This document shows, piece after piece, positions 41,501-49,919 of a stretch of DNA of 64,000 nucleotides. The stretch is from assembly GCA_014654705.1 (NCBI GenBank), contig JACVZY010000028.1:1-64000 (forward strand), read 5' to 3'. The notes under the pieces are model-generated. The model had not been told where the DNA came from. It did no database searches and was given only the letters and a program-made list of their open reading frames with translations. Numbering within the stretch: the stretch's first letter is position 1; every line of letters starts with the position of its first letter. The stretch is from Ignavibacteria bacterium. GTDB lineage: Bacteria; Bacteroidota; Ignavibacteria; Kapaibacteriales; UBA4661. Position numbers and translations under genes: made by a program.

Positions 41501-41530
41501 GGCTTGAAACTTAATGTTTCAAGCCTTTTT
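41501..41530. terminator. Terminator at the left end of C
   Basis: GGCTTGAAAC, TTAAT, GTTTCAAGCC, then T5. It is the counterpart of 12139-12171, with the stem sequence changed but pairing preserved. Confidence 0.85.
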
Positions 41531-41541
41531 GTTTTGAAATG

Positions 41542-41560
41542 CCTAATCAATACCTAAACT
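41542..41560 (+). repeat. Arm-type repeat, element C left (ATA allele)
   Basis: CCTAATCAATACCTAAACT, identical over 19 bases to 5000-5018 of element A and different from both B arms. It overlaps the 3' end of the YqaJ gene of C. Confidence 0.7.
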
Positions 41561-42129
41561 TTTCCCGACCTTCCTACTTTTCCTCCTATTTTCTCCCAAA
41601 ATGCCTGTGCCGTGTCTTTCATGCGTTCAATAAGCTCTTCATCACGCACAATCGGCTGCACGTGCAGTTTCCATCCTTGCTCAAGAGCGCAAATATAGCC
41701 AAACTTCATGCCCAAAACGAACAAGTACCACTGAACCTGATACGCAGCCATAGTGCGCTTGTCTTTCGACCAATACGCAGCATTTTTGATTTCCAATACT
41801 GCGTGAGCTTCACTGCTGCCAACAGATAACAAGCGGTCGGGCGTAGCAAGAAAAATGCCGCCGCGTTTGTACAAACGCTTGGGATTGAGAATAGTAAACT
41901 CCGGCTTCAAACGTTTGAACTCGCGCACAGTAAAGGCTTCAATGCGTTTGCCGATGCGCATTTGTTCGGTTTCGGGTGTTTCGTAGCCTTCGACTTTGGA
42001 GCGGTACACGTCCTCTGCCGTGGCGAATGGGTTTACGCCCATCAGCGCGGCAATATCGCTGCCTCCGATGCCGCTTCGTCTCGCCTCTCGCCAGCGTTTT
42101 TGCGAAGTGATGTTGATTTCTTCCAGCAT
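41554..42129 (-). CDS. YqaJ-type exonuclease (C copy)
   Basis: 191 residues from ATG 42129. Same motifs as 12192-12767 (GIGGSDIAALMG, LATPDRLL, AVLEIKNA). Differences are scattered and conservative. Confidence 0.85.
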   Translation of the reverse strand: MLEEINITSQKRWREARRSGIGGSDIAALMGVNPFATAEDVYRSKVEGYETPETEQMRIGKRIEAFTVREFKRLKPEFTILNPKRLYKRGGIFLATPDRLLSVGSSEAHAVLEIKNAAYWSKDKRTMAAYQVQWYLFVLGMKFGYICALEQGWKLHVQPIVRDEELIERMKDTAQAFWEKIGGKVGRSGKV

Positions 42130-42195
42130 AGTTTTGAAAAAAAATGCGCCCGCTCCGATGGTTATCAAAGCGGGCTTTGTTTTTGAAATGGTGAC

Positions 42196-42654
42196 TTAAT
42201 GCAGCACACGTGCTGCGGGCGATACTTTTTCGCTACCGTATTTTTTGCGGATGTCGTTGATGTCGTGCGCCTCGCCACGTGTGCGCGTTGCGTATTCCAG
42301 CGCCCGATAAAACCATAACTTTTTCACAGGCGCAAAACAAAAGCCTTCGCGCTTGAGCGCTTCGCGGTGCGCGTAGGTGTTGCCACCAACCCACAGCCAT
42401 TTGCCGATGATTTCCAGTTCCAAGCCGTCCAAGTGGGCAATCGCCGCAATTTTGTCGCGGTAGAGAAGTTCGCTTGCTTCGGCTTCCGTGCTGAAATCGC
42501 CGTGCATCACGCGCCGAAGCACGGCTTGATACTCGGCGTTGAGTGCCTTCATGTCTTCATCATTACCGCCTACGTCGGGATGCAGTTTTTTGCACCATGC
42601 GTGGTACGCGCGTTTGAGGTCGTCGAGGGTGTGAATATTTTCAAAGTAGCGCAT
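42196..42654 (-). CDS. J-domain protein (C copy)
   Basis: 152 residues from ATG 42654. HPD in KKLHPDVGGNDEDMKAL. Two residues shorter than the B copy near the C-terminus. Confidence 0.8.
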   Translation of the reverse strand: MRYFENIHTLDDLKRAYHAWCKKLHPDVGGNDEDMKALNAEYQAVLRRVMHGDFSTEAEASELLYRDKIAAIAHLDGLELEIIGKWLWVGGNTYAHREALKREGFCFAPVKKLWFYRALEYATRTRGEAHDINDIRKKYGSEKVSPAARVLH

Positions 42655-42728
42655 TATTTTTTTCCTTTCTTGAAACACAAAAAGCCGCTCCGAAATAGAT
42701 TCAAAGCGGCTTCTGCGTTCAGATATGC

Positions 42729-43268
42729 TTAGTAAAGCGGTTTAACTTCATAAATTTTTGCTTTACCAATCTCTACTTTAATGCTTTCGGTGTAGGTGAT
42801 TTCGACAGGCGTACCGATTGGAATATGTTCAAACTGTTTGCGGAGCGTCACCCCCGCATTTATCCAGACTTGTTTGCTGTTGTCTATCCACGTAACCCCG
42901 ATAATTTCTTTACGGTCGTCGCCTTTGCCTTTGACGATGGTTTTTTCGCCCAGATACACACCGCGCACGGTCTCGCCTTCGGTGGTAAATTCTTTGTATT
43001 TGGCATTGAGCGACACGCCGCTTTGCATCGTGTCCAAGCGGGAAAGTGCGGATTCCATTGCCTGAAACTTTTCGACGGGAATCAGTACCGGAGCGGCGGC
43101 AAGTTCAGTTTCTTTCTCCACACCCAAGGAATCAACACTGTTGATAGGCTGTTCAGCGCCCATTTCCAACACTTCACCGGTGGCAGTGTTCACGAGGTCG
43201 TTGTTTACGAGGGCTACATTGTCAGAAACAATCGTTTCTTTTGCGATTTTTTGAGCTTTGGTATTCAT
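42729..43268 (-). CDS. Possible ssDNA-binding/annealing protein (C copy)
   Basis: 179 residues from ATG 43268. The beta-rich C-terminal half is nearly identical to 13382-13930. The N-terminal polar half has small deletions. Same place in the YqaJ operon. Confidence 0.6.
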   Translation of the reverse strand: MNTKAQKIAKETIVSDNVALVNNDLVNTATGEVLEMGAEQPINSVDSLGVEKETELAAAPVLIPVEKFQAMESALSRLDTMQSGVSLNAKYKEFTTEGETVRGVYLGEKTIVKGKGDDRKEIIGVTWIDNSKQVWINAGVTLRKQFEHIPIGTPVEITYTESIKVEIGKAKIYEVKPLY

Positions 43269-43340
43269 GGTAAAGATCCTTAATGAAAAGCCGCTTGCAC
43301 AAGATAACAAGCGGCTTGTGAGAAAAAGTGAGTGATACAT

Positions 43341-43550
43341 TTAGCACGGAAAATCCGTGAGCTTCGCAATACGCCGAGCGGCTTCTTTTGCCGTCATAGT
43401 GCGATATTCACAGGCTATCATCGAAGAATGATGATGCACCGAAAATGAGGCAATATGCGGCTCTGCATCGTGAGAGTGCTGCCAGACTTGAAAGCTGCAC
43501 GAAAAGCCCTCCCGTGCAGCAAGCGCAATGGTTTCTAAGAGTTGTTTCAT
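43341..43550 (-). CDS. Small element protein (C copy)
   Basis: 69 residues. The frame of 14008-14229 is kept (AAREGF, C-terminal FPC), but the central part is His-rich (HSHDAEPH, VHHHSS) instead of Cys-rich. The exchange of one set of potential metal ligands for another is notable. Function unknown. Confidence 0.55.
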   Translation of the reverse strand: MKQLLETIALAAREGFSCSFQVWQHSHDAEPHIASFSVHHHSSMIACEYRTMTAKEAARRIAKLTDFPC

Positions 43551-43559
43551 GGTTGTCTC

Positions 43560-43925
43560 CTAAAAACATAAGTCATAATCAGCATCTTCACGGCGGCGTA
43601 CTTCATTATCCCAATCAGGTTCAGGACTACCAAAATTTTCATCACTACCAAAACTCAAAAAATCACTGTCGTAGTACAAGTAATTGAGCCACTCTTGTAC
43701 ATCCGAACAAAATTTCATGGCAAATGCCATCTTCACGCGGTCGCCGGATTTCCAAAATTCTTTCATCAGGCGAATACCTTCCAACGCAACATTTAATGCC
43801 TGTTCACGCTCAACTTGCGCGAGTTCTTCAGCACTCGGCAAAAATGGAACATTGGGCATTGTACCAAAGCCATGCGGTTCTTCTTGCATAGCTCGGTCAA
43901 GAACGATATTTTTGGTGTAACTCAT
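43560..43925 (-). CDS. Conserved acidic element protein (C copy)
   Basis: 121 residues, homologue of 14222-14590. FCSDVQEWLNYLYYDSDFLS is conserved. The C-terminus differs, and unlike in B it does not overlap the next gene. Confidence 0.6.
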   Translation of the reverse strand: MSYTKNIVLDRAMQEEPHGFGTMPNVPFLPSAEELAQVEREQALNVALEGIRLMKEFWKSGDRVKMAFAMKFCSDVQEWLNYLYYDSDFLSFGSDENFGSPEPDWDNEVRRREDADYDLCF

Positions 43926-44001
43926 TTTGACACCTTTAGCGGTTTAATAAGTGAGAAAAATCGGGCTTGTGAGTGGCTTCAACACTTACAAGCCCTTTGT
44001 T

Positions 44002-44496
44002 TTATGCGGGTAATGTAATCGCAAGCGACGAAGATGTTTCGGTAATAACAGGCGGAACAACTTCAACACCTTCTTCAGTGATGGGCGTAACAAGTTTTTT
44101 CAAAAACTCCTCGCGGGTTTTGAGTGCAGACTTCGTGCTTTCAAGCTGTGCCGTAAGCTGACGATGTTTGGCATCGCGGGAAAAATCCCATGAACTTTCC
44201 AAACGCAGAGAAAACTTTACACCTGTTTCGGTGGAGTGAATACCGTTTGCGCGTTGTGCTGCGGCGTATGCAAGAGCATTTGCCATGATAGCAACTTTGA
44301 GTGCTTTCAAATACTCTTCTGCGGCTTTAATGGTAACAAGCAGCGAAAATTTATCGCTATCGGTACGGACAAAACCCGCATAGTTTCGAGCGAGTTCGAC
44401 AAGTGCGGATTTATTGAGCGGAATGGAGCGCAAAGGCAACAGTTCCGCGACTTTCGCAGTTTTCCTACGGCTATCAGTTTTTGCAATGGGTTTCAT
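44002..44496 (-). CDS. First gene of the YqaJ operon (C copy)
   Basis: 164 residues, same length as the B copy (14659-15153). Starts MKPIAKTDSRRKTAKV. Conserved tail PITEEGVEVVPPV. Function unknown. Confidence 0.6.
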   Translation of the reverse strand: MKPIAKTDSRRKTAKVAELLPLRSIPLNKSALVELARNYAGFVRTDSDKFSLLVTIKAAEEYLKALKVAIMANALAYAAAQRANGIHSTETGVKFSLRLESSWDFSRDAKHRQLTAQLESTKSALKTREEFLKKLVTPITEEGVEVVPPVITETSSSLAITLPA

Positions 44497-44731
44497 AACA
44501 GTTTCCTTTCGGAAAAAGTGAACAAAAAAAGTGAGTGTACTTCCCTCGCAGCGTTGGGGCTGTGCAACGTAAACACTTGTGCGAGAGAAGCAGATGAATT
44601 TTCAAAGAACATCCTTTTGCCGCTACCGAGCGGAAAGCGCACGGCGCGGCGAGGGTCAGGCGTAGCCACGCGGGGGCGAAACGAGCGAGGCAGGAGCGAG
44701 AGTAGTCCCCCAAGCGATTTCGCCGCCCCCG

Positions 44732-45277
44732 CTAAAAAAGCGAGGGAGCAGGAGCAAGCAACCACCACCCCGCACCAAGCGAGGAAAAACCCCACGACGG
44801 CACACCAAACGGAGCAAACACCAAGAGCGGCACACCCAAGCCCGCAGCAAACGCCGCCGAAGACCACGAACCCGAACCCAAGCCACAGAAGCACACAGAG
44901 GACAAAGGCGACGGCGCAAGACCACGAGGACACACCGAAGAAGGAAAAACCACAAAAACAGAACCACCGGCACGAGAAGAAGCAGAAGCCACACACCGAA
45001 CCACAGCCGCCGACCGCAAGACCAAACGCCCCGACCACGAAGAAGCAGAGAACGAAGCCGCCGAAAACACCGCACAGCCAACAACAGAAGCCCGCACAGC
45101 CGCGTCCACACCCGAAGCACAGCCCACAGCCACAAACGCACGGGGAGAAACAGCCGAACACACCGAAGCAAGACACAACGGAACAACCGAGCGAGAGCCG
45201 GAGAAGCCCACCGCACCCGCCCCACCCACAAGGGCGAGGACGGACGCAGGAACAGAAGCGAAAGAGGAAGCAACCAC
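44732..45277 (-). CDS. Adenine-free SLOG/DprA-like protein (C copy)
   Basis: 181 residues from GTG 45277 with an AGGGGG site. VGFSGSRSV, VAVGCASGVDAAVR, VFPSSVCPRG, GSGSWSSAAFAAGLGVPLLVF. The body of the gene has a single adenine on the coding strand, in the codon of Asp58 of the GVD motif; every other residue comes from codons without A. This frame conserves the protein relative to the B copy. The other open frames in this region are artefacts of the composition. Confidence 0.7.
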   Translation of the reverse strand: MVASSFASVPASVLALVGGAGAVGFSGSRSVVPLCLASVCSAVSPRAFVAVGCASGVDAAVRASVVGCAVFSAASFSASSWSGRLVLRSAAVVRCVASASSRAGGSVFVVFPSSVCPRGLAPSPLSSVCFCGLGSGSWSSAAFAAGLGVPLLVFAPFGVPSWGFSSLGAGWWLLAPAPSLF

Positions 45278-45287
45278 AGCACACCCC

Positions 45288-45662
45288 CTACAAAACAGAA
45301 GAAGAAAGAACACCACGACGACGAGCCGCCGACAACAAGCCCAACCACGCAGCAGGAGCAAGCGCAGAACCAAAGGGAACAGCCACACCCGAAGGAACAA
45401 CGGCAGGAACGGAAACCAACCACGAAGAGCCAACACGACGCACCACACAGAACAAGCCGACAAACCGCGCCGCACGAGAAGCAAACGCACGAGCCGCGCC
45501 AAACGACGAGAACGAACACACCGCCACAAAACCCGACACCGACCGCACCGACAAACGAAACGAAACAGAAGAACAACCACGACCGACCAACCAACCCGAA
45601 AGCGAGAACAACGACGGAGCGCGAAGAACACGCGAGCCAAAAGGAAAAGAGGAAGAAAGCAT
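45288..45662 (-). CDS. Adenine-free small gene (C copy)
   Basis: 124 residues from ATG 45662 to TAG 45288. Between 44761 and 45660 its stop codon holds one of only two coding-strand adenines. Same start and length as the B copy (15954-16328). No recognised domain. Confidence 0.55.
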   Translation of the reverse strand: MLSSSFPFGSRVLRAPSLFSLSGWLVGRGCSSVSFRLSVRSVSGFVAVCSFSSFGAARAFASRAARFVGLFCVVRRVGSSWLVSVPAVVPSGVAVPFGSALAPAAWLGLLSAARRRGVLSSSVL

Positions 45663-45708
45663 AAAAACACCTACAAAAAGAAGTGAAAGAAGAACGAACT
45701 GAACACTA

Positions 45709-45739
45709 CAAAGATACAAGAAAACGCAACAAAAAGCAA
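45709..45739 (-). promoter_or_regulatory. Bacteroidota-type promoter of the adenine-free pair (C copy)
   Basis: Minus strand TTG (45739-45737), 20 bases, TATCTTTG (45716-45709), as in B at 16375-16405. The upstream A/T-tract region (plus strand nearly T-free) is conserved as well. Confidence 0.75.
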
Positions 45740-45844
45740 GAAAAAAAATACAAAAAAGAAAAATAAAAAATACAAAAACACTTGCACACAACCCCAGAAA
45801 AAACAAACACACGCACTCCACATCCGCCACACCACACACAGAGA

Positions 45845-46105
45845 ACAATAAGCCATGCTGCCGCAGGCGAAGGCGAAAGCAAGCAGCGAAAGAACAATCT
45901 TTTGCCGACAAGGAAACGCCGCGCAGCCGCCGAAACATTATGCCGAGCCGACCGACGCACAACAAAAGCAAGGCACGACGACCGAAAAAGATGCAAGGGC
46001 GGAGGCTTTGCGACGTTTATTATACCCTTGCTTCTTTTTTCGGCGACGTGCTATTTTGTTCAAGCGGAGGGCGTGCCTTCCCGCCCAGATAGGGCAAAAT
46101 GAACA
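45845..46105. other. Structured conserved region before the RHH gene (C copy)
   Basis: Counterpart of 16500-16765. The GATGCAAGGG/CCCTTGCTTC stem has one mismatch here and keeps T6. The outer ATTTTGTTC/GGGCAAAAT stem is weakened. The plus-strand frame 45855-46109 (84 residues) stays open and similar, which slightly favours coding. Unresolved. Confidence 0.4.
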
Positions 46106-46207
46106 ATAATGCCGATGATTTTGTTTGTTGTAATTTGTAGTGTATATTTGCCGATTATGTAATTAACAATGATTCCTTTTTACCAATAGCAAATTAAGGT
46201 GTTTTGT

Positions 46208-46432
46208 ATGGCAAAATTAGGCAGGAAACCTCGTTCGGAAGATGGGTCGGTTCGTGTGGTAACTGTTCGCTTAACCGAAGAAGAATTTGCACGATTAACA
46301 AAAGAATCGGAAGAAGCAGGCTTGGGCATTTCCCAACTGATGCGGGCGCGGTCGTTGGAAACACCTGACGTTATCAATCACAAGTATCAGGAATTGAAAG
46401 AGGCGGTTGCTATGGTCTTGGCAAAGTTTTAA
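46208..46432 (+). CDS. Ribbon-helix-helix protein (C copy)
   Basis: 74 residues, nearly identical to 16869-17093 (VRVVTVRLTEEEFARLTKES). The few changes are in the second helix and C-terminus. Confidence 0.75.
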   Translation: MAKLGRKPRSEDGSVRVVTVRLTEEEFARLTKESEEAGLGISQLMRARSLETPDVINHKYQELKEAVAMVLAKF

Positions 46433-46453
46433 TTGTTTCTCACTCTTCCCCCT

Positions 46454-46532
46454 CTCGGTTCACTGCCGAGGAGAGCGCAGCGAAGGGCGCGGAGCAGCCG
46501 CACCCGTAGTTTGCGCACCGACGAGGCAAATC
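46454..46532. other. GC-rich hairpin block at the backbone/cargo border (C)
   Basis: CTCGG-TTCACTG-CCGAG at 46454-46470 and the following GC-rich words match 17114-17191. Similarity to B ends at GGCAAATC (46532). Between 46533 and 46754 no gene is evident. Confidence 0.5.
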
Positions 46533-46754
46533 GGTACTTCGTGGAATAGTTGTATCGTGGCAGAATGGTTTACAGCACCGATGTTGGTAACTAGTTGCAG
46601 CAATGCTATTTATACAAAACCTCGGTACAATGCCGATGTATTGAGCCACAGGTGCGGGATGACTGAAGCGTACTTGCACAATTTGCTCCCAGAGGCAAGA
46701 AAAGCAAATCTAAACAGCATGATTCTCTTTTTTTACTCCCACAACAAATTTGTA

Positions 46755-46785
46755 TTGGCAATAACTTGTAGGCTTGCTACATTTG
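46755..46785 (+). promoter_or_regulatory. Bacteroidota-type promoter, start of the C cargo
   Basis: TTG (46755-46757), 20 bases, TACATTTG (46778-46785). It precedes the small exported protein gene by ~80 bases. Confidence 0.65.
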
Positions 46786-46867
46786 TAACGGTTCTTGCTC
46801 ATCACTCGCACAAATATGTGTTTTTTGAACGTGAAACTTTTTCAACCCGCCTCATGTTTATGCTTCT

Positions 46868-47236
46868 GTGAAACGCATTTTTTCCATAGTGCTGCTTGTC
46901 TTGATGACGCTCCAACTCAACGCTTCGCTGTTGATATGGGGCGCATACGGTCTATTGCAAAAACAAATTGCAGAAAAATATTGCGAATTTTACCTCGAAG
47001 ATCGCTTGTGTAACGGACAGTGCTTTGTTCGCAAAATTATTATCAAAACTGAGCAGCAAGAACCAAAGCAAACCACACCCCAAATTCGTATTTTGGAACT
47101 GTCTCCCGTCATCACACCTGATATACCTTCGTTAGCAAGTGTTTGCGTCGCAAAAGAATCCTACACGACTCCTTTTCTTGAATCTTCTCCTCTACTCGGC
47201 TTCAAAAATTCGATTTTCCGCCCCCCGACTGCGTAA
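46868..47236 (+). CDS. Small exported Cys-containing protein
   Basis: 122 residues from GTG 46868. Signal-like segment FSIVLLVLMTLQLNASLLIWG, then CEFYLEDRLCNGQCFVRK, a pattern common in small Bacteroidota proteins beside copper and respiratory genes. Role unknown. It opens the cytochrome region. Confidence 0.6.
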   Translation: MKRIFSIVLLVLMTLQLNASLLIWGAYGLLQKQIAEKYCEFYLEDRLCNGQCFVRKIIIKTEQQEPKQTTPQIRILELSPVITPDIPSLASVCVAKESYTTPFLESSPLLGFKNSIFRPPTA

Positions 47237-47388
47237 CTGTCCCTCTCTGCGAAGCCTTCGCTCCTTTTCCGACTAAAATTGTTCAACACTGCGGCACCAG
47301 CCTCAGTGCATATCTGCTTGTAAGCATACTATTTCAATCACGGTTATAGTGGTTATGTAGTCCATAGCAGAATGCACTTGTGATGTTT

Positions 47389-47500
47389 ATTCCCCTGTTG
47401 CCGCAAATGTATTTCTCTTCTTGCGGCAATACATTTGTAAGCCCGTTCTATGCAATGTATAATCTATTGCAGTGTAATGTATTGCAGCGTTTCTTTCATG
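47389..47500. promoter_or_regulatory. Regulatory dyads upstream of the respiratory genes
   Basis: In the 286-base gap 47237-47522 several dyads cluster: TTGCCGCAA/TTGCGGCAA, the interleaved CAAATGTATT/AATACATTTG, and TGCAAT-N9-ATTGCA (47451-47471) with a second ATTGCAG downstream. TACATTTG at 47430-47437 fits a -7 element, but no TTG is at the right distance. Likely operator sites of an unknown regulator. Confidence 0.45.
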
Positions 47501-47522
47501 ACTAAAAAAAGGCACTATTACT

Positions 47523-48690
47523 ATGAATACTAATTCTCAAACGTCTTCTGTCGTTCTTACTCTCTCTCATGCGGCAGAACTATTTTCCCTCGGCGACACA
47601 GTTCGCGCACATGAAGGTGCTTTAGACAATCGTGTCAATATTTCTCTTGAAGGTTGGTATGGCACTATTTACCTCCTTATACGAAAATGAACAAGGCGAA
47701 GAATACGCCACAGTTCAGTGGTCGCCTGCTACACTTCAGGCACTTTCTGACAGCATCCTACACGAATACGCGATTCACAACCTTTCGCCCTACAACGCTG
47801 ATGTTTTGCTTGCTGACCTTCGCTTGACTTCTCTTGATGAAAGCCCCGCCGATACTGATAATGGTACTGTCTATCAAAACATATCGGCACGTCTCAAGCA
47901 GCTTCAAGCCGGATACCACCAACTTCTCCGTTCGCGGCGAATCCTTGGTGTGATTATCGGTGTGTTGGGTTTGGGAATAGCTGCAACGCTTGGTGTACGC
48001 CTTCTCAACATAGAAAATGCTGCCGTACTTCAGGTTTGTGATAGCCTTTGTGCGTGGAATGTTGCATCGTCTTCGCTTGATGAGAATATCTTCAAAATTC
48101 CCATCAAACTTGAATTTCTCGCTCATCTTCCTCAAGCAACACTGGTGGCTTTTTTGCTTACAGCACTTTCAAGCCTAAAACTCCTTTGGCGACCCGGGGT
48201 TGTTCCTCAGTTACTCTTAGCTGGCTTTAGTGTTGTGCAGATAAATCTTGTTGCCCAAGGGTGGATTGCCCCTATTCTTTGCTTCATTATCCCCTTCACA
48301 CTCTATGAATTGTATCTGTTCCGCCCCAAAGTATTACGAGGCTCAACACAGATTGCGTTGAGTATTTTGATGATAATTGGTATCGCCTCGTTGTCTGCTC
48401 CGGTAGCAGTTTCGGCGAAAGGTTTTACCTTTACTCAAACTGCATCAAACAACAATTCGGCAGAGCGGGGTACGCAAAAACAAGAGAAATACTGGGTGGC
48501 GGGCGTATGCGACGGCTGCAAAAAAGAAATTGAAACCGCAGTTAAGGGAGTGAAAGGCGTAACTAAAGCAGAATGGGACTTGAAAACCAAAACTGTTACC
48601 ATAGACTATAATGCTGCTCAAACCAGCCCCGACGCACTCAAGAAAGCACTTGTGGCAACGGGTCGTAAAGTAAAATCTCCCAAACCTTAG
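47523..48690 (+). pseudogene. Membrane protein with C-terminal HMA domain, interrupted by a frameshift
   Basis: ATG 47523 opens a 55-codon frame (SVVLTLSHAAELFSLGD...) that stops at 47690. The overlapping frame +1 continues to 48690 with four or so transmembrane segments and a heavy-metal-associated domain containing CDGCKKEIETAVKGVKG. Joining them near 47670-47680 gives a natural reading (GTIYL then YENEQGEEY). Either a one-base indel, a sequencing error or +1 frameshifting. The downstream frame alone could start at ATG 47659. Confidence 0.6.
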
Positions 48691-48729
48691 CTATAACCTC
48701 GTTTATTACCAAAACTTTCACAAAAAACT

Positions 48730-49305
48730 ATGAAAACTCCAATGAAATATCAGCCCAATAACCGATTTGCAGCCATTCTTTTCTGCACGTTTGCGTTTGT
48801 TGCCTCATACATTGCCGCAAAAAATGCCCCATCAGCAAATGCCCATACCAATACGCTCACTACTCATGCCACCAATGCTGCTTCGGTAGGTATAGCCGAA
48901 GCTCATATGATTGCCTATAATCCACTTGCCGCCGTTGCTCTCGCCGACGACAAAGCTGCTCTCATGGCAAAAGGCGAAAAAGTCTATAAAGGTTATTGTC
49001 AGACGTGCCATCAAGCCAATGGGCAGGGATTAGCAAGCGTGTATCCGCCTGTGGCAGCATCCGATTACATCAAGAAAAACGGTATCAAAGACGTTGCACT
49101 TGGCGTTCTTTGGGGCAGAAGCGGCAAAATGACCGTGAACGGCAAAGAGTACAACGGCGTAATGGCTCCGATTCCATCGAATTACACCGACGAAGACGTA
49201 GCGGGCGTTGTTACCTACGTCATGAACTCTTTCGGTAATCCGGGCGGAATCATCACCACCGCCGAAATCACCAAACTCCGCAAAGCGGGTAAACCCAAAA
49301 AATAG
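48730..49305 (+). CDS. Mono-haem cytochrome c
   Basis: 191 residues. N-terminal signal or anchor (FAAILFCTFAFVASYIAA), then CQTCH near residue 90 and a distal Met candidate in GVMAPIPSNYTDEDVAGV. Class I cytochrome c. It heads the oxidase-like cluster and could donate to or accept from the two membrane subunits downstream. Confidence 0.85.
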   Translation: MKTPMKYQPNNRFAAILFCTFAFVASYIAAKNAPSANAHTNTLTTHATNAASVGIAEAHMIAYNPLAAVALADDKAALMAKGEKVYKGYCQTCHQANGQGLASVYPPVAASDYIKKNGIKDVALGVLWGRSGKMTVNGKEYNGVMAPIPSNYTDEDVAGVVTYVMNSFGNPGGIITTAEITKLRKAGKPKK

Positions 49306-49316
49306 GAGACATTATC

Positions 49317-49613
49317 ATGGGGTACATGATCAATACTCGCGGGCAACTCGTCAATGACACCATTGCTGTTACCAGAACGTTTGTTACGACTGAGGGCGGA
49401 ATGGAGGTATGCAAATTTGTCATTGACGATTTGTATGCCCCAAAGCCTGATGAAATGAAGGTGATTGAACGCTGGGAAACAGCGTACTTCTGTAAAGAGC
49501 AGCCAATAGCTACGGACAAAGAACATTCATTCCTGAAGGATAAAGGGGTGTGGTTTTCTGTCAGTGCGGCTACTTTCCTCTGGTGCTGCATCTATTTTTT
49601 CTCCACTCATTGA
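49317..49613 (+). CDS. Small membrane protein, unknown
   Basis: 98 residues. A soluble N-terminal ~75 residues and one C-terminal membrane segment (WFSVSAATFLWCCIYFFST). 11 bases after the cytochrome gene. No family recognised. Confidence 0.5.
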   Translation: MGYMINTRGQLVNDTIAVTRTFVTTEGGMEVCKFVIDDLYAPKPDEMKVIERWETAYFCKEQPIATDKEHSFLKDKGVWFSVSAATFLWCCIYFFSTH

Positions 49614-49638
49614 GTTTGAATGTGAAAGGCTATTTGCT

Positions 49639-49836
49639 ATGAAATCATTAGCGATATTCATGGTGGTATGTACTACTATCTTTTTGTTCAGTTACACCGT
49701 ACTTCTGGGAATGGATGTTTCATTGCAGGTTATGACCGCCCTCTTTATCATCGGGAACGGTTTAGTACCTCTGATGGTGTATCTTGTATTGAAAGACAAG
49801 TACATAACCGCCAAAACATTTGAAGATTGGTACTGA
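49639..49836 (+). CDS. Small two-helix membrane protein
   Basis: 65 residues from ATG 49639. Two hydrophobic segments (IFMVVCTTIFLFSYTVLLG, LFIIGNGLVPLMVYLVL). Probably a subunit or assembly factor of the neighbouring oxidase-like complex, by position only. Confidence 0.5.
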   Translation: MKSLAIFMVVCTTIFLFSYTVLLGMDVSLQVMTALFIIGNGLVPLMVYLVLKDKYITAKTFEDWY

Positions 49837-49919
49837 GCGCAACGCTCAGGAAGACCGTCCGAAATCAACACTGTAAAGGCATTTTCATTCATTGAACAAT
49901 CACATTCCATCATCACATT

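Larger units (their letters stand above)
42140..44005. repeat. Gap hairpins of the YqaJ operon (C copy)
   Basis: Hairpins near 42147-42175 (GCCCGCT/AGCGGGC), 42682-42714 (AAGCCGCT/AGCGGCTT), 43287-43316 (AAGCCGCTTG/CAAGCGGCTT) and 43966-43998 (GGGCTTGT/ACAAGCCC) occupy the same gaps as in B. Stems differ in sequence between the copies but keep pairing. Confidence 0.6.

Noticed and set aside
44236-45702. 488-codon plus-strand frame rich in P, T, K, E and Q
   Set aside because: The strand has almost no T, so stop codons cannot occur. The minus-strand frame carries SLOG motifs and a promoter, so this frame is a composition artefact.
245-46532. Simple duplication of a 10-kb block as the explanation for the two copies
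   Set aside because: Arm alleles and core positions show that the repeated blocks are the joined ends of neighbouring elements rather than copies of one unit.
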